Origin: Hyphomicrobiales bacterium
GTDB taxonomy: Bacteria; Pseudomonadota; Alphaproteobacteria; Rhizobiales; Methyloligellaceae
DNA length: 64,000 nucleotides
Assembly (NCBI GenBank): GCA_021775525.1
Contig: JAJFHQ010000010.1
Location: forward strand, 1-64,000
Direction: 5' to 3'
In this document: positions 57,436 to 64,000 of the stretch, piece by piece
Layout: every line of letters starts with the position of its first letter
Position numbering within the stretch: position 1 is the stretch's first letter
Notes under the pieces: model-generated
What the model was told of the DNA's origin: nothing
The model's database searches: none
What the model saw: the letters and a program-made list of their open reading frames with translations, nothing else
Position numbers and translations under genes: made by a program

Positions 57436-59028
57436 ATGCGAAATCTTGAACTGCCAGGCCGTTCTCCTGTCCACGCCACCCAAGCCATGGTGAGCACATC
57501 AAGCACGCTCTCAACATATACAGCACTTGATGTCCTCAAATCTGGCGGCAACGCCATGGACGCGGCGATTGCGGCATGTGCCGTACAATGTGTGGTGGAA
57601 CCGGAATCGACTGGCATTGGCGGTGACTGCTTCTGCCTCTATTCACCGGGCGGCAGTGATAAAATCGTGGCCTTCAATGGCGCAGGACGCGCACCAAAGG
57701 CCGCTACGCCGGAATGGTTTGCCGAGCAAGGCGTCACAAAGATCGAACGCCAAAGCCCCCATTCCGTGACAATCCCCAGCACGGTCGACAGCTGGGACCA
57801 GCTGCTAAGCGATCACGGCACGAAGGATTTGGGCGAGTTGCTGCAACCCGCCATCCGCTACGGGCGCGAGGGATACCCGATTGCTTCACGTGTCAGTTTC
57901 GACATCGCCAACCAGGCCAGCCTGATCGCCCAGGATGAAAACATGTCCCGGGTGTTTCTGAAAGACGGCAAGACACCTGCCGTTGGGTCCCTGCACCACC
58001 AGCGCGAGCTGGCAACTACACTTGAGGCCATCGCCAACGGGGGGCGCGACGCCTTTTATACCGGTGAAATTGCCGAGGACATTGTTGGCTACCTGCAATC
58101 CAAGGGCGGTCTTCACACGATGGAGGATTTCGCCGACGTCAGGGGTACCTATGTGGAGCCGATTTCTGCGAACTTTCGCGGCTACACCGTCCACCAGTGC
58201 CCACCCAGCGGACAGGGTGTAATCGCGCTACTGCTCCTGAACATCATGGGTGGAATCAGGGTAGGCGACGATCCGCTTGATCCTGAACGCCTGCACGCCG
58301 AAATCGAGGCCGGACGCCTTGCCTATCATGACCGCCAGGGTTATCTCGCTGACCCCGAACAAGCAGAAGTTCCCGTCGATTGGCTTCTGTCAGTTGAACA
58401 TGCAGACGAATTGCGCAGCCAAATCGATCCGGCCAAAGCGATGACGGACTTACCCAACCTTCCCGGCCCCTCCCACAAGGATACGGTTTACATCACGGTC
58501 GTCGACAAGGACCGCAACATGTGCAGTTTCATCAACACACTCTATTACAATTTCGGTTCCGGGCTGATGGCCCCGAAATCCGGCGTGGTGCTGCACAACC
58601 GCGCCATGGGTTTCTCGCTCGATCCAAACCACCCCAATTGTATCGCGCCCGGCAAGCGCCCTCTGCACACCATCATTCCGGCCATGGTGTCCAAGGACGG
58701 CAGGGTCGTCATGTCCTACGGCGTGATGGGCGGAGAGTACCAAGCCTACGGACACATGCAGTTTCTTACCCGCCTGTTCGACTTCGGACTGGACATACAG
58801 GAATCGATGGACCTGCCGCGCGTGTTCCCTGTTCCGGAAACCGGCAAACTGGAGGTGGAGAGTGGTCTGCCACAAAATATCGTGGACGCGCTCAAGGCCA
58901 AGGGGCACAAACCGGTATCTCCGGTTAAACCTGTCGGCGGCTCACAGGCCATCTGGATCGATTGGGAAGAAGGCGTCCTCACCGGCGGATCGGACCCACG
59001 CAAAGATGGCTGCGCGCTGGGCTTCTAG
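57436..59028 (+). CDS. ggt: Gamma-glutamyltransferase family protein
   Basis: GGNAMDAAIAACAVQCVVEPESTGIGGDCFCLYS; KDTVYITVVDKDRNMCSFINTLYYNFGSGL; HTIIPAMV. Confidence 0.92.
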   Translation: MRNLELPGRSPVHATQAMVSTSSTLSTYTALDVLKSGGNAMDAAIAACAVQCVVEPESTGIGGDCFCLYSPGGSDKIVAFNGAGRAPKAATPEWFAEQGVTKIERQSPHSVTIPSTVDSWDQLLSDHGTKDLGELLQPAIRYGREGYPIASRVSFDIANQASLIAQDENMSRVFLKDGKTPAVGSLHHQRELATTLEAIANGGRDAFYTGEIAEDIVGYLQSKGGLHTMEDFADVRGTYVEPISANFRGYTVHQCPPSGQGVIALLLLNIMGGIRVGDDPLDPERLHAEIEAGRLAYHDRQGYLADPEQAEVPVDWLLSVEHADELRSQIDPAKAMTDLPNLPGPSHKDTVYITVVDKDRNMCSFINTLYYNFGSGLMAPKSGVVLHNRAMGFSLDPNHPNCIAPGKRPLHTIIPAMVSKDGRVVMSYGVMGGEYQAYGHMQFLTRLFDFGLDIQESMDLPRVFPVPETGKLEVESGLPQNIVDALKAKGHKPVSPVKPVGGSQAIWIDWEEGVLTGGSDPRKDGCALGF

Positions 59029-60581
59029 GTCGTGATCGTTTTGAGTGCTTTCATCGCCCGGCTATGAACTTTTTCCGGTTCATCACCGGCATCAACAATC
59101 TGCCATGAGATGGGTCCGGTATCATATCCGAGTTGCTGGTGCACAACTGCTGCATCCGCATCCGACGCATCGCCTCTGCGGGCATCAACCCGCTCGACCA
59201 GTTGACGTTGGGGGGCTTCAAGCCACAACCCGGTGAAGGGAATGTTTGCCTTGCGCGCGATCTCTTGTACCCGCAAGCGCTGGTGCTCACGGGCGAACAC
59301 GGCGTCGACGATCACTGAATGACCGGCTTCGAGTGCAGCTTGCGCCTTTGAGTTGAGCGCACGGTAGACGCGCACCGTAGCGGCGGGTGAATAGTGCCCG
59401 GACTCCAGCCGCACAGTCTCAGCCACACCAGCGAGCCGTTTTCGCTCGACATCGCTTCTGACGACTAGCGCACCGGGTTCCGCCCCGATTTCGGGTGCAA
59501 GAGCGGCGGCAAGGGTAGATTTTCCCGTGCCTGAAAGCCCGCCAACCGCGATGATGCGCGGCGGTGAGGGTTCAAGGAAAAGGTTTGCCAGGTCGAAGAA
59601 TTCCGTGATTTCGCCCTTGGCCGCAAGCAGCTCAGCGCCAGTGACGAAGGGCAACCGGTCCAGTGTCACCATTGCCCGAACGCCTGCGCGAGTTGCGAGA
59701 AACAGGGGCATCAGGGCCAGACCCCGCAAGGAGGCCACCGGTGCAAGCTCACCGGGCGCGTGCAGATAGGCATTGAACAGAGCATTGGCGTGGGTGCTCA
59801 GGCCCCGATGCCGCAAGTCCATCAGCAGGAACGCCAGGTCGTAGAGGATGTCGGTCGTGGCAATCGCCTCATCAAACTCGATGGCGTCGAACAGCACCGG
59901 TTGCCCGTCGATCAACACGATGTTGCGCAAATGAAGGTCGCCATGACAGCGGCGTACATAACCCTTGCGCGCGCGCTCACCGAGCAGGGCGGAGCGCGCG
60001 TGCAAGGCCGAGCGCAGGGCCCGCGCGAATGCCTTCACTTCCACCGCATCGAGAAGCGACGGCGCCTTGGCAAGCGATCTTGTTATTGAAGAGATGATAC
60101 GGGCCATGCTGCCAGCCACATCAGTACCGCGGTTCTTTTCAGCCTGGCCATGAAGCCCGTAGATGGTGTTTGCGAGCGGCGGCATCAGCTCAAGTGGTAA
60201 TTCACCCTTGCTCGCCAGAGCGTCGAACAGGCCGCCCTGATCAAACCGCTTCATTTTCACGGCCCATTCCACAGGCTCTCCAGCGCCGCCAATGGAGAGA
60301 GACCCATCTGTTCCCCGGACGATGGGCACCGCACCGAGATATATGTCCGGCGCGGTGATCCTGTTGATCTCGACCTCGCGCTCGCACACGTCATGGCGCT
60401 TCTCAAGGGTACTGAAATCAAGATAGGGCAGGTTCACTGCGCGCTTGATCTTGTAGGCCAGGTCCCCGGCCAGGAAAACCACGGCGGCATGGGTGTCGAT
60501 CCGCTTTACCTCGCGCGGCGCAGGGTCATGGCTGGACGGGTCGCCCATGTATACGAATATGTTGTCCTGCTGCGTCATCAC
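59025..60581 (-). CDS. APH-like / P-loop ATPase fusion (phosphotransferase plus AAA kinase-like domain)
   Basis: GYVRRCHGDLHLRNIVLIDGQPVLFDAIEFDE (APH-like); IAVGGLSGTGKSTLAAALAPEIG (P-loop). Confidence 0.88.
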   Translation of the reverse strand: MMTQQDNIFVYMGDPSSHDPAPREVKRIDTHAAVVFLAGDLAYKIKRAVNLPYLDFSTLEKRHDVCEREVEINRITAPDIYLGAVPIVRGTDGSLSIGGAGEPVEWAVKMKRFDQGGLFDALASKGELPLELMPPLANTIYGLHGQAEKNRGTDVAGSMARIISSITRSLAKAPSLLDAVEVKAFARALRSALHARSALLGERARKGYVRRCHGDLHLRNIVLIDGQPVLFDAIEFDEAIATTDILYDLAFLLMDLRHRGLSTHANALFNAYLHAPGELAPVASLRGLALMPLFLATRAGVRAMVTLDRLPFVTGAELLAAKGEITEFFDLANLFLEPSPPRIIAVGGLSGTGKSTLAAALAPEIGAEPGALVVRSDVERKRLAGVAETVRLESGHYSPAATVRVYRALNSKAQAALEAGHSVIVDAVFAREHQRLRVQEIARKANIPFTGLWLEAPQRQLVERVDARRGDASDADAAVVHQQLGYDTGPISWQIVDAGDEPEKVHSRAMKALKTITT

Positions 60582-60639
60582 AGAACTTTGACGCAGATTG
60601 TCCGCCCCGGTCCATGACCGGTATCAAACGTAATTGGGC

Positions 60640-61512
60640 TTAAGCGGAGCGCACACCGATGCCGGGCAGAACCTGCATCTCGATCCAGTTGCGCACTTCC
60701 ATTTGCCGGATGTCCTCGTTCATCACATCTTCGTCGATGCCGAGCTTCCAGGAAATATCCTTGCGCGAGGGGTCCTGATGCAGCGCTTCCAGATCATTGA
60801 CAAAGACGTCGGCGGCATCCACGTCCTTGAAGAAACCCAACCCGGTCAGTTTCTCACGGCGGCAATGGATGAGGCGCGCCATCTCGTGCAGATCATATTC
60901 GGGGTGATATTGCAGTCCCCAGAAGTCCCCGCCCTTGTAGGTCACGGACACTGCCTGCACGTGGGTGAAATCGTTTGAAGCCAGAATTTGCGCCCCTGGC
61001 GGCAAATGGGTGATCTCGTCATCATGGCTGATCCACGCATCGAAGATCGCCTTTTTGTCCTGGTAGAGCTGATGGGCGCGTCCATCCCTGGTGAGGCCGA
61101 TCTTGCGCGCGAGGAACATCTCTCGCCCCTTGGGGTTGCGAGCACATGTGCCCCCCGCCGCCACTACGGCGATCTGCGCCGCCCAGCAGGACCCGAAACT
61201 CGGCACCTTGGCTTCAAACGCCGCCCGGGCAAATTCCACCTGCGGGGTCACGGCCGGCCCGGGCTCAAACACAGTGAGGCTCGATCCGGTCCAGGCGATT
61301 CCGTCATACTGGGCAAGTTCCGCACCCTTGGGCAGAGCAGCGTCGGCGTCGGCGGGACATACGATGTCCACCTGTGCCTTGCCGCCCGGCGTACAGCTTT
61401 TCAGCATACGCTCATACAGATCGCCCGCGGTCGAGGCGCCACCGGCGCGCAAATCTTCGCGGCCCGCTTTCGAATAGCCGTCAAGAACGAGATATTTCGG
61501 GCCATTGCCCAT
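60640..61512 (-). CDS. Type 1 (class I) glutamine amidotransferase
   Basis: YDGIAWTGSSLTVFE…VPSFGSCWAAQIAVVAAGG…GLQYHPEYD catalytic Cys/His-type motifs. Confidence 0.85.
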   Translation of the reverse strand: MGNGPKYLVLDGYSKAGREDLRAGGASTAGDLYERMLKSCTPGGKAQVDIVCPADADAALPKGAELAQYDGIAWTGSSLTVFEPGPAVTPQVEFARAAFEAKVPSFGSCWAAQIAVVAAGGTCARNPKGREMFLARKIGLTRDGRAHQLYQDKKAIFDAWISHDDEITHLPPGAQILASNDFTHVQAVSVTYKGGDFWGLQYHPEYDLHEMARLIHCRREKLTGLGFFKDVDAADVFVNDLEALHQDPSRKDISWKLGIDEDVMNEDIRQMEVRNWIEMQVLPGIGVRSA

Positions 61513-61515
61513 GAT

Positions 61516-62289
61516 TCAAGCTCCTTTGGCCTCGGCTTCTTGCGCCAGCCTGGTGATGACACCGGGCAAATCCTTGTGGCTTTCGCAGATGGCATCCGCG
61601 GTCGTCATGTCCTTGTCGTCGGGTCGCGTCGCGGTAAACAGTACGGCCTTGGCGCCAATGGCATGGGGGCCCTTCACGTCATTCTGGTCACGGTCTCCCA
61701 CATGGACAATCTCGTGGCGCTCGACGCCCAGTTGCTGAGCCGCGGTGTCAAACATGGAATGATGGGGCTTCGAGTGACCCACCTCGTCGGAAAAGGCAAA
61801 GGCGCTGAAATATTTCTTCAACCCGTGGCCTTCCAGGATCTGCCGTAGGCCGGTTCCTGGCGTCACGACGGAATCGGAACACACGCACAATTTGAAATTT
61901 TCCGACAATTCTCTCAATGAGGCTTCAACATCGGCGATGGGGTTGGGTGGAATTTCCACTTCCATGCGCGAGGTGTCTTCAATGAGCTGTTCAAGCCCAT
62001 CACTAGGCAGCGTGCGCCCCAATCCTGAAAGGATGACGTTCATGCGTTGCTCGACAGTCCAGTTGACGTGCAATTGCTTCCACACGAGGTTGAAGCCCGC
62101 ATCGGCCGTGTCATATGCCAGCACCACCCGATCAAGCTCGATCGGCTCAATTTCATTCAGCGCCTGCCAGACCAGGTGGCGGCGCTCATCGCGTTTGGAC
62201 CGCAAACCCTGCGCTGCGCGAATGGCTTCGTCGGAATCATCATCGACGAGCGTGTCCCACAAATCGAAACTCACAACTTTGATTGACAT
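61516..62289 (-). CDS. HAD-family hydrolase
   Basis: VVSFDLWDTLVDDDSDEAI; VCSDSVVTPGTGLRQILEGHGLKKYFSAFAFSDEVGHSKPHHSMFDTAAQQLGV; VHVGDRDQNDVKGPHAIGAKAVLF. Confidence 0.93.
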   Translation of the reverse strand: MSIKVVSFDLWDTLVDDDSDEAIRAAQGLRSKRDERRHLVWQALNEIEPIELDRVVLAYDTADAGFNLVWKQLHVNWTVEQRMNVILSGLGRTLPSDGLEQLIEDTSRMEVEIPPNPIADVEASLRELSENFKLCVCSDSVVTPGTGLRQILEGHGLKKYFSAFAFSDEVGHSKPHHSMFDTAAQQLGVERHEIVHVGDRDQNDVKGPHAIGAKAVLFTATRPDDKDMTTADAICESHKDLPGVITRLAQEAEAKGA

Positions 62290-62445
62290 GTAATCTGCTC
62301 CGCAAATGCTCAGAAGCCATATCGCATTTACGCCCGCTTAAGGATAGCGGTGCACGGCTTATAGATAGATAAAATTTGCCTTATGCCTCCCATCCTTCCT
62401 TAAGAGGCATTGCATATAGTGTTCGGCGTATCTGCCACGAACGGG

Positions 62446-63300
62446 ATGAGTAACATGCGTCCAAGTAGCCTTATCATGCTCGGTGTAGCTCTGGTGCTGG
62501 GCATCTCAGCGGCCTTGCTGTCAAAAGTCTGGCTGCAGTCACAGGTGTCGAAACCCCAGATTGCCGATGCCGCGCCCAGGGTGGCCATGAGCACGGTCGT
62601 CATCGCCGCGAAATCGCTGCGTTTCGGTAACCGTCTCGCCCAGCGCTCCCTGCGCGAGGTCGAATGGCCGGCGAAAGCCATTCCCGAAGGAGCATTTAGG
62701 AAAATCAAGGACATCGTCAACGGCAAGGACCGGCGCGTGGTGCTCTCGTCCATCGAGGAAAACGAACCGGTTCTGGGCTGGAAGATCACCGGACCCGGCC
62801 AGCGCGCGTCATTGTCGGCACTCATTGGAGAGAACCTGAAAGCGGTGACCATCCGCGTCAATGACGTGCTCGGCGTCGCTGGCTTCGTGCTGCCGGGCGA
62901 GCGTGTCGATGTTCTCCTGACCCGCACAGAGGCGGTTGAGGTTGGAGATGACAAGGCGGTTCAGAAAAATACCTTCACCGATGTCCTGTTACAGAATGTG
63001 CGCGTGCTTGCCGTTGACCAGCTGGCCGACGACCGTACCGAAGATCCCGCCCCTGCCAAGGCCGTGACCATTGAAGTAAATACCCGTCAGGGACAGAAAC
63101 TGGCCCTGGCCTCAAGCGTCGGGCAACTGGCGCTGGCGCTGCGCTCTGCGGGCTCGAACAATGGTGAGGCTTCGCAGCGTATCGCACTTGGCGATCTCAA
63201 CTCCGCAACCAGCGCGCCGTCCGCTTCCGGCTCGTCCGTGATGGTGACGGTAACGCGCGAAATCACCCGCTCCGACTACTCCGTACCCCGGGGCAAATAA
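62446..63300 (+). CDS. cpaB: Flp pilus assembly protein CpaB
   Basis: N-terminal TM, SAF-like domain (VVIAAKSLRFGNRLAQRSLREVEWPAKAIPEG), RcpC/CpaB-like GFVLPGERVDVLLTR. Confidence 0.92.
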   Translation: MSNMRPSSLIMLGVALVLGISAALLSKVWLQSQVSKPQIADAAPRVAMSTVVIAAKSLRFGNRLAQRSLREVEWPAKAIPEGAFRKIKDIVNGKDRRVVLSSIEENEPVLGWKITGPGQRASLSALIGENLKAVTIRVNDVLGVAGFVLPGERVDVLLTRTEAVEVGDDKAVQKNTFTDVLLQNVRVLAVDQLADDRTEDPAPAKAVTIEVNTRQGQKLALASSVGQLALALRSAGSNNGEASQRIALGDLNSATSAPSASGSSVMVTVTREITRSDYSVPRGK

Positions 63301-63306
63301 GGTTCA

Positions 63307-63378
63307 GGTAACTAATCCAGCCAACCTTTGGGTAACTAAACCTTCCAAGGCTTTGCTAACTAACACTCGGGAAAAAAG
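63307..63378. repeat. Three 24-bp phased imperfect direct repeats (GGTAACTAA core)
   Basis: GTAACTAA at 63308 and 63332 and CTAACTAA at 63356: exact 24-bp spacing. Confidence 0.85.
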
Positions 63379-63495
63379 GGCTTTTTTTGCAAAAAGGGCT
63401 TTTTCGATATCCGAATTGTTAGAACTCTTATGTGATCCTCATGCCCAAGTCCGAACAAAACCAATAAAAACCGGACATCGCAGGGGGTAAGAGTT

Positions 63496-64000
63496 ATGGG
63501 TCATCAATCACAAAACAGGTGCGAGCGCCATCGCTGGGTCGACAGCGCTTGGAATCACAGGAGCATGCAGCCTCCATTCTCAATCCTGCACGGGATCAAC
63601 AGGTTTCCCGTGAAGGGGGCGCAGCTCTCCATTCTTATTCTAATCAGCCTTCTGGGCGCACTGTTGCTCGGCGCTGTCGGGTCTATCAGCCCTGCCTATG
63701 CCGGCTCACCGATCTTCAAGTTCGATGGCGGCAACAAGGTGCAGCGGCTGCGCGTGCCGGTCGACAAGTCCGACACCATCCGTCTTGAAAAACCCTTCGC
63801 CGAAGCGCTGGTTGGAGATTCGGAAATTGCCGACGTCATTCCGCTCACCAACCAGTCTCTATATGTGCTGGGTAAGAAGATCGGCGCTACCAGGCTGACG
63901 ATCCTCGATGCGGAAAAGAGCGTGCTCGGCATTGTTGAAGTCGAGATTTCCTATGATGTGGCCAGTATCCGTTCGCAGATTCACGAAGCGCTGCCGCAGG
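63496..64000 (+). CDS. cpaC: Flp/Tad pilus secretin CpaC, 3'-partial (runs off the window)
   Basis: Continuous open frame from ATG 63496; FKFDGGNKVQRLRVPVDKSDTIRLEKPFAEALVGDSEIADVIPLTNQSLYVLGKKIGATRLTILD typical of the BON/secretin N-domain; follows cpaB. Confidence 0.9.
   Translation, partial: MGHQSQNRCERHRWVDSAWNHRSMQPPFSILHGINRFPVKGAQLSILILISLLGALLLGAVGSISPAYAGSPIFKFDGGNKVQRLRVPVDKSDTIRLEKPFAEALVGDSEIADVIPLTNQSLYVLGKKIGATRLTILDAEKSVLGIVEVEISYDVASIRSQIHEALPQ

Noticed and set aside
57291-57617. N-terminal extension of the threonine aldolase ORF
   Set aside because: Family homology begins at MSNNHIELQSDTQTRP; the extension overlaps the divergent ggt 5' region.

Overview
GC-rich window with the look of an alphaproteobacterial chromosome, densely coding. 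No rRNA, tRNA, CRISPR array, phage or IS element was recognised. Left part (1-17 kb): a beta-trefoil (ricin-type) repeat protein, a small Lys/Ala-rich basic protein, an alpha/beta-hydrolase-like protein, an APC amino-acid permease, an ArsR/SRPBCC operon, an RND efflux pair, diacylglycerol kinase, and an ECF sigma / anti-sigma / subtilase / secreted-protein cluster. Middle (17-43 kb): a PilZ-histidine-kinase fusion, a cobalt-type nitrile hydratase cluster (alpha, beta, accessory), a canonical cobalamin riboswitch, and a nearly complete B12 biosynthesis locus: hupE-like, cobW, cobN, cobO, small membrane protein, cbiX, cobH, cobL, cobI, cbiG-cobJ fusion, cobM, cobK, cbiD, cobA, cobB, cobQ, bluB, cobD, cobP, cobV, cobT. 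Right part (42.7-64 kb): a ~1800-aa cadherin/LamG/RTX adhesin divergent from a type I secretion operon with two unlike ABC subunits, HlyD and TolC; then L-threonine aldolase, gamma-glutamyltransferase, an APH-like/P-loop kinase protein, a glutamine amidotransferase, a HAD hydrolase, and the start of a Flp/Tad pilus locus (cpaB, cpaC). Strongest candidates for follow-up: (i) a structured 191-bp leader inside the B12 operon (26664-26854) with an exact anti-Shine-Dalgarno/SD pairing and mutually exclusive helices, not a canonical B12 riboswitch; (ii) the paired T1SS ABC proteins with different degenerate ATPase motifs; (iii) the sigma/anti-sigma/subtilase module whose anti-sigma ectodomain resembles a protease prodomain; (iv) a mosaic aerobic/anaerobic B12 pathway beside a cobalt nitrile hydratase; (v) 24-bp phased repeats upstream of cpaC.
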